Assembly: GCA_944389415.1 (NCBI GenBank)
Contig: CALXMF010000006.1
Location: 62,001-126,000, forward strand
Length of the DNA stretch: 64,000 nt
Reading direction: 5' to 3'
Source: an uncultured Spirochaetota bacterium
GTDB taxonomy: Bacteria; Spirochaetota; Spirochaetia; Treponematales; Treponemataceae
Shown: one piece after another, positions 56,281-64,000 of the stretch
Position numbering within the stretch: position 1 is the first letter of the stretch
Layout: every line of letters begins with the position of its first letter
Position numbers and translations under genes: made by a program
Notes under the pieces: generated by a model
Databases searched by the model: none
Seen by the model: the letters and a program-made list of their open reading frames with translations, nothing else
What the model was told of the DNA's origin: nothing

Positions 56281-57576
56281 TTACAGTCTATTTTCCTTAT
56301 ACAATTCAGAAATAATTCTTAATCCTTCACGCACTTCATCGCCCGGGCAGGAATAATTTATCCGAAGACACTTATCATAGTGTTCATGAGATGTGATATC
56401 ATCCGAACCAAAGAAAAAATACTCACCAGGCACCGTGATAACACCTCTGGACTTTAATTTTGCATACAGCTCCCGTGATGAGATACGCAAATCTTTAAGC
56501 AGCAGCCACAGGAAAATAGAGCCTTCGCTGCGATGCACCGCATAGTCACCATCAGCAAAAAACTCCCGTATCCATTGCTGAGCCTGCTTGCTGCGCTCTT
56601 CATAAAATGGCCGTACTGCTGTCTGAGCAAGATCCACCAGTTCACCGCTTTTAATAAGACTTTCAGCGAGAGCCTGCCCCAGACTGCCAGACGCAAGAGC
56701 GGCAATCGCATTCAGATTTGACAGCGCCGTAATAATTCGGCTGTCGGCAATGATGATTCCCGTACGCAGCGACGGCAAACCGATTTTAGACAAACTCATC
56801 GAAAGAACTACATTTTCATCCCAATACGGCGCAGCGTCACCGGTAAAAATAATATCCGGAAACGGCACTCCATACGCATTATCAATGAAAAGAGGAATAT
56901 TGTATCGAGCAGCAAGCGCTGCGAGGCGTTTAATTTCTGTATCAGTGAGTACATTACCCGTTGGATTTGTGGGACGCGATACGCACATAGCTCCAGTTTC
57001 AGGATGCGCGGCAAGATATGACTCAAGGAGGTCAAAGTTTATAAAATACTTAAATGTATGATCAGGATAATACACATAACTTGCAGGGATACCAACAAAC
57101 GTATCCGGCTCAATACCCTGGTCGGCATACCCGACATATTCCGGCACCAGAGGAAACACAATGTTTTTACGGTAGCCGTGCCCGATAGCAGAATCATACG
57201 TACCCGAAAACAAATTGAATAAATAAAAAAAAGCAGACTGACTGCCGTTTGTCACCGCGACATTCTCAGGACCAATCTTCCAGCCATATGTCCGCGAAAA
57301 ATATTCAGCAACTGCTTCTATAAAACTTACACGCCCCTGCGGAGCGTCATAATGGGCAAGCACATTTTCAAATGATTCCCCGTCTGAAAGCATATTCTGC
57401 ATACTGCGGCGGTAGGCAGTCTCGACAGCAGGGATACGGGCAGGATTACCCCCTCCAAGCCGATAAGCAGGTATACCGGCAGGAAGCGGCTTGCCTAAAT
57501 CATCCATCAGTTGAAGAATACCGGAACGGCCGGCAAGTTTTTCGCCAAAATCAGAAAAAAGAATATCTTTTATCAT
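56281..57576 (-). CDS. avtA: Valine-pyruvate aminotransferase-like enzyme (AvtA family)
   Basis: A 431-residue PLP enzyme of fold type I. NPTGNVLTDTEI, FIDNAYGVPFPDI (PLP Asp-Tyr) and SLSKIGLPSLRTG (the PLP-lysine) are present, and the opening YRLGGGNPARIP resembles AvtA. AvtA makes alanine and 2-ketoisovalerate from valine and pyruvate; other aminotransferase substrates are possible. It is the first gene of a four-gene operon with an ABC importer. The ATG has no ribosome site and a -10 box ends eight bases away. Confidence 0.83.
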   Translation of the reverse strand: MIKDILFSDFGEKLAGRSGILQLMDDLGKPLPAGIPAYRLGGGNPARIPAVETAYRRSMQNMLSDGESFENVLAHYDAPQGRVSFIEAVAEYFSRTYGWKIGPENVAVTNGSQSAFFYLFNLFSGTYDSAIGHGYRKNIVFPLVPEYVGYADQGIEPDTFVGIPASYVYYPDHTFKYFINFDLLESYLAAHPETGAMCVSRPTNPTGNVLTDTEIKRLAALAARYNIPLFIDNAYGVPFPDIIFTGDAAPYWDENVVLSMSLSKIGLPSLRTGIIIADSRIITALSNLNAIAALASGSLGQALAESLIKSGELVDLAQTAVRPFYEERSKQAQQWIREFFADGDYAVHRSEGSIFLWLLLKDLRISSRELYAKLKSRGVITVPGEYFFFGSDDITSHEHYDKCLRINYSCPGDEVREGLRIISELYKENRL

Positions 57577-57584
57577 AATAAACT

Positions 57585-57614
57585 ATTGTACTGTGAGCGG
57601 GGCCAGCGGCGCAA
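57585..57614 (-). promoter_or_regulatory. Promoter close to the avtA start
   Basis: On the minus strand TTGCGC (57614-57609) and TACAAT (57590-57585) are 18 bases apart; the -10 ends eight bases before the ATG at 57576 and there is no Shine-Dalgarno sequence. Confidence 0.5.
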
Positions 57615-57683
57615 GCGGGAATAACAGAATGGCAGAAGCTGCGCTGGCCATATATTCTCCGCATACATAAAGAAACGTACCGA

Positions 57684-57717
57684 TAAATAAAAATGGGAAC
57701 CGGAAACTCCGGTTCCC
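57684..57717 (-). terminator. Intrinsic terminator of the Ig-like lipoprotein gene
   Basis: GGGAACCGGA (57695-57704) pairs with TCCGGTTCCC (57708-57717); the minus-strand RNA continues ATTTTTATTT. It follows the stop at 57753 by about 35 bases. Confidence 0.87.
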
Positions 57718-57752
57718 TGTGCACGATTACTGCCGTTTTAGCGCGAATTTAG

Positions 57753-59204
57753 TTACAGATTATATCCAGACCACTCAAGCGTATACGAACCATCGTCCGG
57801 ATCTGTAAGCGTAAGAACAGTTCCATTCCATGAAGCAGTCCACTGTTTGCCAGAGCTTTCTGTTAACGATGTTTCTGTAACAGAAGAGAAGTAAATGGTT
57901 TTAGTTACCTCACCCCGCATATATAATTCTTTGCTCTCTGGATAATAAGATATATTAATCCCGTTGGTGTATGTATAAAACCACCCATTTGTCTGTTCAA
58001 ACCATTTCTTTGACGTATCATACGCGCCGCTGAACTGGATCATTGTACCGTCCCACTCATTGTCAGTAACTGTATATGTATAGGTACAAGGCTTTTTCAT
58101 TTCTTCTTTATATGCGACAGACATCTTTTCCATATATGCTGTATACAGCTTTTTAACATCATCAGGAACCGGCTTATCCAGGTTTCCTACAGTAAGATTA
58201 CCTTCGTTAAAAGTCATATCCATTTCGTCAGCAATCCCTTTCAGCCCTGCGATAAATGACTTCAGTTTAACTTCATCATCAGTAAGATTCTCACCATCTA
58301 TCAGCTTAATACACTCACGCAGCGATTGGTTCAAAGCCTGCTTTATCAGATCCATCTGTACCGTGACTGCCTCATCAACAGTCTGCCATTTATTATTATC
58401 CTCATCCCACATGCTTTGAACAGTCACTGTTACAGTACCAGAGATCTCATTACCGGTCTTGTCGCTGTACACGTACCGTGTACGAGGAATCCAGTCTGAT
58501 TCTGTATCATCTCTACCATACGTCGTAATGGTATCCGCAGTGATAACATAACGGTTCCAACTAGTTTGCCAGTCTCCCTCAATGCCTTTGCGTGTTACTG
58601 TAACATTGCATGAAGCAGATAACGCTCCCGCAGAAACAGTAACTGTCGCTGTACCTTCTCCAATACCGGTTACCTGACCGTCAGCGACTGTCACAACTGT
58701 ATCATCACTGGATGACCAGGTCAGCACGGGCATAACAGCATCATCAGGGCTGACGTTTACGCTCAGCAGCGCGGTTTCACCCAATCCCAGATTCAATACA
58801 GTTTTAGATAATGTTATATTCGTTGGCTGTGTCCCCTCACCTTTATCAACAACAGTCACTTTACATACAGCTGTTTTTGATGTATCCGCGTTCGCCATCG
58901 CTGTTACATCCGCGGTACCTGCTTTAAGAGCTGTAATCATACCTTTTGTAACAGTCACCACAGACTGATCAGATGATTTCCATGATACTCCCGTATCCAT
59001 TTCGGCAGGAAGAACAGAAGCTGTCAGTGTGTATGTACTGCCAACCTCAAGAGTAATCGCCGTCTGCGAAACAGTCACAGACTCAACGCCAGGTCCCGCT
59101 GGCACCGTAGAACCGCCACCGCCTGAAACAGGCTCACAGCCAATCAACACCGCAGCCGCCGCCGCGGCAGCGGTAAACAACAGCGCTTTGCTCCAACGCT
59201 TCAT
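57753..59204 (-). CDS. Lipoprotein with two bacterial Ig-like (BIG2) domains
   Basis: The N terminus is a lipoprotein signal with an alanine-rich core and lipobox LIGC (Cys about residue 23), followed by a Gly/Ser linker. Two BIG2 domains follow (VTVSQTAITLEVGSTYTLT; NITLSKTVLNLGLGETALLSV; both with WSSSD or WKSSDQSVV). The C-terminal half is a beta-rich region with WDGTMIQFSGAY and WTASWNGTVLTLTDP, like lipocalin-type treponemal repeats. It is probably surface-associated. AAGGAG precedes the ATG, just beside an inverted repeat. Confidence 0.83.
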   Translation of the reverse strand: MKRWSKALLFTAAAAAAAVLIGCEPVSGGGGSTVPAGPGVESVTVSQTAITLEVGSTYTLTASVLPAEMDTGVSWKSSDQSVVTVTKGMITALKAGTADVTAMANADTSKTAVCKVTVVDKGEGTQPTNITLSKTVLNLGLGETALLSVNVSPDDAVMPVLTWSSSDDTVVTVADGQVTGIGEGTATVTVSAGALSASCNVTVTRKGIEGDWQTSWNRYVITADTITTYGRDDTESDWIPRTRYVYSDKTGNEISGTVTVTVQSMWDEDNNKWQTVDEAVTVQMDLIKQALNQSLRECIKLIDGENLTDDEVKLKSFIAGLKGIADEMDMTFNEGNLTVGNLDKPVPDDVKKLYTAYMEKMSVAYKEEMKKPCTYTYTVTDNEWDGTMIQFSGAYDTSKKWFEQTNGWFYTYTNGINISYYPESKELYMRGEVTKTIYFSSVTETSLTESSGKQWTASWNGTVLTLTDPDDGSYTLEWSGYNL

Positions 59205-59221
59205 AACAGAACTCCTTTCCC

Positions 59222-59368
59222 TTTAATTTGAAGGGACATCAAATTTTATAAAGGATTTCTGTTAAAATTACTTGATTAACTTATATAATATTCTATAATA
59301 ATAACTATGAAAATGTGGATTTACATATCCATTATTTCATTATTAAATAACTGTCCCTTTAAATTAAA
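59222..59368. repeat. 147-bp AT-rich element bounded by 17-bp near-perfect inverted repeats
   Basis: TTTAATTTGAAGGGACA (59222-59238) and TGTCCCTTTAAATTAAA (59352-59368) are reverse complements except for one base. The 113-base interior is very AT-rich and has no gene. The right arm on the minus strand ends a few bases before the lipoprotein ribosome site, and the element begins four bases after the GGDEF gene stop. It could be a MITE-like insertion or a long intergenic RNA stem. Confidence 0.6.
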
Positions 59369-59372
59369 CAAT

Positions 59373-60371
59373 TTACCCGTAAAGATGTCTCCGATCATAT
59401 TCCTGACTGCTGTAAAACTGCTTTTTTGACTGATACATCAGTTTATCCGCCTCATCAAATTGTTCCATCATATTGCCGTATTCACGCCATGAAAACCCTG
59501 CTGAACAGCTTATACCGTCCTGTTCCATATTACGGCAAACAGACGAAACAGCGGCACGAAATGAACTTTCGTCTAAATCATGGTCGATTACTACAAATTC
59601 ATCCCCACCAATACGGTATCCTTTGCCTTCAAAAATACGGCTGATATGGCAAGCAGTCTGACGAATAAGATCATCTCCAGCACTGTGTCCAAGATGATCA
59701 TTTACTTCTTTCAATCCGTTCAAATCAAAGTACGCAATACCAAGTGGGTTGCTATTTTCTCCCAAGGCAACCTCAATTTCCTGATTAAATTTATTGCGAT
59801 TAAACAATCCTGTGAGAGAATCTTCAAAACTCAACCGTTTGAGAGCAGATGTTTGTTTTTCAAGCAGCTGTTTCTGAATTTCCAGTTGTTCTTTTAAATA
59901 CGCACAAGATTCCCGTGCCATCTTTTCAGGGAACCCTGCATCTTCATCAGACATTTCTGAATATGGATTAGAGATATGAATGTGACAGCAGAGAAAGCGG
60001 CCATTATCCCATTTAAAAACAATTGTGAGGCGTTGGTGGACACGAAGATATATATCAGTAGATGGATCTGTCACAATCCATACTCTGCCTGTACACAAAA
60101 ATACATCAGAAGCAAGTTGAATAACATCATATTCCTCATCAGAAATTGTACAGCGAGGCACTTGTCCCTTAAAATGTGCAAATATATCTGTTACTGTTTC
60201 AGAACCAACAGCATACTCTTCTTCACCGGCACCTATCCAGATAAACGGTTCAGAAAGCACACCGGTAACAGCATCAGTGTCATTCTCACAATAATATTTA
60301 TGCATCATAAAACTGGCCAGTTGTATAACAGCCTCTTTTTTCATTTCTTCTGTAATCGCACCGGAATCCAT
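59373..60371 (-). CDS. SnoaL-like sensor domain fused to GGDEF diguanylate cyclase
   Basis: A 332-residue soluble protein. Residues ~1-145 look like a SnoaL/NTF2-like ligand-binding domain (VLSEPFIWIGAGEEEYAVGSE, FLCTGRVWIVTD, GRFLCCHIHISNPY), a short coiled coil follows (YLKEQLEIQKQLLEKQTSAL), and the C-terminal GGDEF domain has LTGLFNRNKFN, YFDLNGLKEVNDHLGHSAGD and RIGGDEFVVI. It should be an active diguanylate cyclase, with no RxxD inhibitory site. The NTF2-type sensor with GGDEF is an uncommon pairing. AGAGGT precedes the ATG at 60371. Confidence 0.85.
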   Translation of the reverse strand: MDSGAITEEMKKEAVIQLASFMMHKYYCENDTDAVTGVLSEPFIWIGAGEEEYAVGSETVTDIFAHFKGQVPRCTISDEEYDVIQLASDVFLCTGRVWIVTDPSTDIYLRVHQRLTIVFKWDNGRFLCCHIHISNPYSEMSDEDAGFPEKMARESCAYLKEQLEIQKQLLEKQTSALKRLSFEDSLTGLFNRNKFNQEIEVALGENSNPLGIAYFDLNGLKEVNDHLGHSAGDDLIRQTACHISRIFEGKGYRIGGDEFVVIDHDLDESSFRAAVSSVCRNMEQDGISCSAGFSWREYGNMMEQFDEADKLMYQSKKQFYSSQEYDRRHLYG

Positions 60372-60454
60372 CAAATACCTCTTTCAGTATATTTATAATT
60401 ATAAGGCTGTCAGTCTGATTTATCAACGGTTCTTTTATAAAACCCTCATTGTGC

Positions 60455-60485
60455 TTGCATATGCTATGGCTGCATATGCTATACT
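60455..60485 (+). promoter_or_regulatory. Promoter with direct repeats abutting the duplicated ABC ATPase gene
   Basis: TTGCAT (60455-60460) and TATACT (60480-60485) are 19 bases apart; the -10 ends six bases before the ATG at 60492. The 12-base sequence TGCATATGCTAT occurs twice (60456-60467 and 60471-60482), one copy over the -35 and one over the -10, a likely operator pair. No Shine-Dalgarno sequence is present. Confidence 0.6.
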
Positions 60486-60491
60486 ATATTT

Positions 60492-62117
60492 ATGATAAAA
60501 GAAACAGAAAATACATCATATATATGTCCTCCAATGATACTAGTAGAACAATGCCGTATTGCCGCCCGCGGAAAAGAACTGGTAAAACCATTCAACTGGC
60601 AGCTCAAACATGACCAGGTATGGGTTGTAGTTGGTGCGGGCGGCGGCGGTAAAGAAGCATTCCGCGATGCGCTTGCGGGATACGGGAACACCCTTTTTGA
60701 AACTACCGCGGCAACCGAAAGTCGGTACGCAAATATGCTTACAGAATCAACAGTCTGTGTATCACTTGAAAGCGCCGCAGCGCTCATCCATGAAGAACGG
60801 ACACGGGATGAAAGTGATTATATTGAAGGCGGAGTAGATCACGGCAGAACCGCACGCGTCTATATCAGTGAAGTACTTGCACAAACACCACAGGAACAGC
60901 AGCATCTTGCCTCCCGGCTGGAGTCAATGCCGGAAACGCGTCTGTGCGGTATAGAAGCAATTCTTGACCGCGGCATTAAATACCTTTCAACAGGAGAAAT
61001 CAGACGCACTCTAATTTGCAGGGCACTGCTTTCAGGAAAAAGATTTTTAATCCTCTCTGAACCGTTTGCAGGACTTGATATACAATCACGTACAATGCTT
61101 ACCAATTTTTTTAACTCAATCGCCCACCGGCAGGCAGAAACATCTCAAAGCGGCGGCCTGCCGCGCGTTATGTTATTTATGGAACGCTATACAGAAATCC
61201 CGGATGCCGTAACACATGTCGCCGAATTTGCAGAAGGCGCATTACTATTCAGCGGAACACGTGCTGAATATGAAAAATTCAGCGCGCAGAACAGCAGCGA
61301 CAGAAGCGGCGCAGAACAGAAACGCAAACAGGATTTGGTATGCGAAGTGCGAAGTCTGCAGACGGAACGCGCGGCCGCATATTCCGAAAATTCTGCCAAT
61401 ACGGATTCTGCGCCGCTAGTTGAAATGTATAACGTACATGTTGGCTGGGGAGATAAAACAGTCCTTGATGGCCTGACATGGACACTGCGTGCAGGCGAAC
61501 ACTGGCTTATCAGAGGCCCGAATGGTTCGGGCAAAACAACACTGCTTGAACTGATTTCCGGCGATAATATGCAGGTATTCTGTAATGATGTACGCCTGTT
61601 CGGTAAACGGCGAGGCAGCGGCGAGACAGTTTGGGAAATAAAAGCGCGAATGGGTATTGTTTCGTACCGACTGCATCTGGAATACCGCATGGTCGGAGGA
61701 ACAGATCTTGAGAGCGTAATCATATCAGGACTAAAAGACACCATCGGTCTCTATGAACCCAAAAGCGACCTTGACCGGCAGACAGCGGCGCGCTGGCTCG
61801 CACTCGGCTCATTCAGCGGCAGAGAACACGAACCTTTTTCATCTTTATCATATGGAGAACAACGCGCTCTTCTTATTCTTCGTGCGGCAGTAAAATGCCC
61901 GCCGCTGCTCATTCTCGATGAACCATGCCACGGACTTGATGAAGAACAGCGCGCACGAGTCCTCTCGCTGCTTGAAACTATCGCACAGGGCGGAACATCC
62001 ACATTGCTGCACGTAACACATGATCCAACAGAAGTACTTCCCTGCGAACATCATATTCTTGAGCTGCAGCCAGGCAAATCGCCGATGTATCGTATTCTAG
62101 AACAGGAGTCAACATGA
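60492..62117 (+). CDS. Duplicated ABC ATPase, ModF-like, with a degenerate first half
   Basis: A 541-residue protein with two ABC domains and no membrane part. Half 2 is complete: RGPNGSGKTTLLE (Walker A ~342), SLSYGEQRAL signature, LLILDEPCHGLD, and switch HVTHDP. Half 1 is decayed: GAGGGGKEAF lacks the Ser/Thr after Lys, the Walker B reads FLILSEP (Asp to Ser), and the switch histidine is absent (MERYTE), though LSTGE and FAGLD remain. This asymmetric layout resembles ModF/PhrA and other soluble twin ATPases. Its stop overlaps the GH18-like gene by four bases. Confidence 0.87.
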   Translation: MIKETENTSYICPPMILVEQCRIAARGKELVKPFNWQLKHDQVWVVVGAGGGGKEAFRDALAGYGNTLFETTAATESRYANMLTESTVCVSLESAAALIHEERTRDESDYIEGGVDHGRTARVYISEVLAQTPQEQQHLASRLESMPETRLCGIEAILDRGIKYLSTGEIRRTLICRALLSGKRFLILSEPFAGLDIQSRTMLTNFFNSIAHRQAETSQSGGLPRVMLFMERYTEIPDAVTHVAEFAEGALLFSGTRAEYEKFSAQNSSDRSGAEQKRKQDLVCEVRSLQTERAAAYSENSANTDSAPLVEMYNVHVGWGDKTVLDGLTWTLRAGEHWLIRGPNGSGKTTLLELISGDNMQVFCNDVRLFGKRRGSGETVWEIKARMGIVSYRLHLEYRMVGGTDLESVIISGLKDTIGLYEPKSDLDRQTAARWLALGSFSGREHEPFSSLSYGEQRALLILRAAVKCPPLLILDEPCHGLDEEQRARVLSLLETIAQGGTSTLLHVTHDPTEVLPCEHHILELQPGKSPMYRILEQEST

Positions 62118-63151
62118 AAAAAATATTTATTTTGTGTTCAGCAGTATCACTGCTGTTTATGTCCTGTGCCTCGCAGCAATGCGGCAATATTCCAGATGTA
62201 TCAGACAGTCAGGCAGAATATACAGGTCCTGTATATCAAAGCGGAAAAAAGAAAGCCCAGCAGAGTACATTCCGGGAAATATGGGCATACCTCATAGACG
62301 GAAGAGAAAAAAATCTTTCCTACGATATGCCTATCACCGACATTGGATATTTCGGTGCCACAGTCAGTACATATGGAGAACTTTCAGCAGTTCCCGATGT
62401 ATCCAAACTTGATATGTTTCCAGGACGGGTACATCTGGTAGTTACCTGCGACAGCCGCAGTCTCACACATTTTGCGCTGCTTGAAGGCAGCGAAACACGA
62501 AAACAACTCATCACAGATTTAATTAAAGCAAGTGAAGCCTACGACGGCCTGCAAATAGATTTTGAACTTGTCCCAGCACGGGACGGCAATGCGTTTTTTA
62601 CCTTTTTGCAGGAGTTATCAACCGCAATGAAGAAAAAAAATAAACTGTTCACAATCGCGCTGCCAGCTCGTACCCGCGTACTCAATGAAGATGTGTATGA
62701 TTACGCACGTATCACACCGCTTGTCGACCGGCTTTTTGTAATGGCGTACGATGAACACTGGTCAAACAGTGCTCCCGGTTCAATCGCCTCACTTGACTGG
62801 TGTGAACGTGTCGCAAAACACGCTCTTGAACAGGTAGGAACCGAAAAACTGATTATGGGGCTTCCATTCTACGGACGAACATGGGGCAGTGAGAACACGT
62901 TCAGGGCATTTCAGTTTGCCGGTATCAACCGCATTATGCGAGAACAAAATATCACATTTGTTGCGCGTGAAAACGAAATTCCCACTTTTACCTATGATAT
63001 CCCGCTGACGGTGAATGTCTATTTTGAAGATGTTCATTCTCTGGCAGTACGGCTGAATATGTACCGTGATATGGGAATATATAGAACCGGATTCTGGTGT
63101 CTCGGTCAGGAAGACCCGCGCATTTGGGAAATGATTTCAGTCGCTCCCTAA
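62114..63151 (+). CDS. GH18-family glycosidase-like lipoprotein
   Basis: A 345-residue lipoprotein (lipobox LFMSC) with a TIM-barrel of glycoside hydrolase family 18. The catalytic strand GLQIDFELVPARDG has the acid Glu (DFE). LFVMAYDEHW and KLIMGLPFYGRTWG are also GH18 landmarks, closest to spore-cortex/peptidoglycan N-acetylglucosaminidase-like members (YdhD/CwlL-type). It could trim peptidoglycan or chitin-like polymers at the envelope. It is translationally coupled to the ATPase and overlaps the XRE gene tail-to-tail by 15 bases. Confidence 0.87.
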   Translation: MKKIFILCSAVSLLFMSCASQQCGNIPDVSDSQAEYTGPVYQSGKKKAQQSTFREIWAYLIDGREKNLSYDMPITDIGYFGATVSTYGELSAVPDVSKLDMFPGRVHLVVTCDSRSLTHFALLEGSETRKQLITDLIKASEAYDGLQIDFELVPARDGNAFFTFLQELSTAMKKKNKLFTIALPARTRVLNEDVYDYARITPLVDRLFVMAYDEHWSNSAPGSIASLDWCERVAKHALEQVGTEKLIMGLPFYGRTWGSENTFRAFQFAGINRIMREQNITFVARENEIPTFTYDIPLTVNVYFEDVHSLAVRLNMYRDMGIYRTGFWCLGQEDPRIWEMISVAP

Positions 63152-63553
63152 ATTACGTATATTGTTATAGCTAAGCAGGAGTATGCCAATGCCGCACAGC
63201 AGCAGCATATCTTCTGTGCCAAGACTGGAGTTCTCTCTCAGCAGATCAAGCCGTGACAGAACACATAATACAGTAACAGCAACACCCATTGCGAGTGAGA
63301 CTGCGTTGCAGACAAGCGGCAGCATTTCCCATTTTTGCCGGGAAACAGCCGCCTGTCCGCTGAGCAGTTCATCGAGCGATATATGTAATGTTTCCGCCAG
63401 CCGGGCAAGCGACGCCGTATCCGGGCATGAAATATTCCGTTCCCACTTTGATACAGCTTTATCAGTTACATTCATTCTCTGAGCGAGTTCTGCCTGTGTC
63501 ATGCCAAGAGCTTTACGCCGTTCAAAAATAATTGTTCCCATAGATTTATTCAT
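63137..63553 (-). CDS. XRE-family regulator with C-terminal membrane helices
   Basis: A 138-residue protein with an N-terminal HTH_3 domain (IIFERRKALGMTQAELAQRM, VTDKAVSKWERN, then PDTASLARLAETLHISLDELL) and two hydrophobic helices at the C terminus (LVCNAVSLAMGVAVTVLCV and DMLLLCGIGILLLSY). Membrane-bound XRE repressors of this shape are common in Firmicutes. GAGG lies five bases before the ATG at 63553; the longer frame to 63607 is unlikely. The target is unknown, possibly its own or the acetyltransferase promoter. Confidence 0.83.
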   Translation of the reverse strand: MNKSMGTIIFERRKALGMTQAELAQRMNVTDKAVSKWERNISCPDTASLARLAETLHISLDELLSGQAAVSRQKWEMLPLVCNAVSLAMGVAVTVLCVLSRLDLLRENSSLGTEDMLLLCGIGILLLSYNNIRNLGSD

Positions 63554-63660
63554 ATATACCTCTATGCAAACAGCATAATCACGGCTCCTTATTTCCGCAA
63601 TCGACATACAGTAGAAACAGCTGAACCAACAGTAGAAGAAACCTGTACAGCCCCAAACAG

Positions 63661-64000
63661 TTAGTTTATACCAAGTTCCCTGAGAATATCAGGTTCAAAT
63701 TCCATATGGCCGCAGTAATACCGCCTGTCCTCCTCAGTAATTTTACGAATAACACGGCAGGGATTGCCAACCGCGACTGAATTTGATGGAATATCGCGCG
63801 TAACTACACTGCCGGCACCGATAACAACATTATCACCAATAACAACACCGGGACAGACAATAACGCCCGCGCCAAGCCATACACTGTCGCCAATCGTAAT
63901 CGCCCGTCCATACTCATAACCGGAATCACGTGAAGCGGCATGGATTGGATGCCCAGCTGTATAAATACCTACATTAGGAGCAAACTGTACATTGCGTCCG
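63661..64000 (-). CDS. Maltose O-acetyltransferase-like protein, C-terminal part (5' end outside window)
   Basis: Translating the minus strand from the right edge to the TAA at 63661-63663 gives about 113 residues of a left-handed beta-helix acetyltransferase: AGHPIHAASRDSGYEYG with the catalytic-histidine region, ITIGDSVWLGAGVIVCPGV, IGDNVVIGAGSVVTRDIP and VGNPCRVIR. This is the maltose/galactoside acetyltransferase (Maa/LacA) pattern of acetyl-CoA-dependent sugar acetylation. The N terminus is cut off. It is transcribed toward the XRE regulator gene. Confidence 0.9.
   Translation of the reverse strand, partial: GRNVQFAPNVGIYTAGHPIHAASRDSGYEYGRAITIGDSVWLGAGVIVCPGVVIGDNVVIGAGSVVTRDIPSNSVAVGNPCRVIRKITEEDRRYYCGHMEFEPDILRELGIN

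Noticed and set aside
61187-61744. A 185-codon minus-strand frame inside the twin ABC ATPase gene
   Set aside because: It is antisense to recognisable ABC motifs and rich in Ser/Pro/Arg as expected for a shadow frame.

Overview
The window is most likely chromosomal DNA of a Treponema-type spirochaete. The basis is the gene repertoire: a DUF5312-like protein with ComFB and HD neighbours, a hexokinase of the eukaryotic-like fold, short two-subunit topoisomerase genes, a TPR / TlyC-like CBS / YbeY / 7TM-HD / PhoH row, several GGDEF and PilZ proteins, and small lipoproteins with spirochaete-like N termini. This is family recognition by eye; no search was run. No rRNA, tRNA, CRISPR array, insertion sequence or phage was seen.

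Layout. 1-9.6 kb (minus strand): the start of an unidentified gene, a PgeF/YfiH laccase-domain protein, a DUF5312-like protein, a ComFB protein, an HD phosphohydrolase, an aconitase and a large hybrid histidine kinase. 9.7-12.5 kb (plus): a compact operon with a DRTGG protein, an RsbW-like ATPase, a putative sensory [FeFe]-hydrogenase and 5-formyl-THF cyclo-ligase. 12.7-13.9 kb: a 58-codon gene with its own promoter and terminator, and a secreted fasciclin-like protein. 13.9-19.4 kb (minus): lolA-like, rodZ-like, rimO and UvrD helicase genes transcribed together. 19.5-24.4 kb: MATE exporter, META-domain lipoprotein, asnS and a PilZ protein. 24.4-35.2 kb (minus): YigZ, a membrane protein, ParC/ParE, GAPDH, a SpoT-like HD hydrolase, ValRS and IspH.

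35.3-38.9 kb is the clearest accessory region. It is an AT-rich three-gene operon (small polytopic membrane protein, secreted helical-repeat protein, secreted DNase-I-like phosphodiesterase) beside a 220-bp array of ten 22-bp repeats and several inverted repeats. 39.0-41.2 kb holds an ammonium transporter fused to a PII domain, whose leader carries two intrinsic terminators behind a strong promoter. 41.2-47.3 kb: hexokinase, a large secreted HEXXH protein whose start is entangled with the hexokinase terminator, a PAS-GAF-GGDEF protein and a flavodoxin-like protein. 47.5-53.7 kb (minus): the phoH / 7TM-HD / ybeY / CBS / TPR operon. 53.7-57.6 kb: an aminotransferase-ABC transporter operon. 57.7-64 kb: an Ig-like lipoprotein, a second GGDEF protein, a duplicated ABC ATPase with one decayed half, a GH18-like lipoprotein, an XRE regulator and the end of a maltose-O-acetyltransferase-like gene.

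Across the window, several monocistronic or first-in-operon genes have a -10 box ending 5-8 nt before the ATG and no Shine-Dalgarno sequence (asnS, the PilZ gene, parE, ispH, the flavodoxin gene, avtA, the duplicated ABC ATPase). This predicts recurrent leaderless mRNAs, while other genes here have normal GGAG-type sites. Several proteins keep a fold but lose catalytic residues (histidine-kinase G1 box, ABC half 1, PII Tyr51, hydrogenase L1 cysteine), suggesting sensory or regulatory use.
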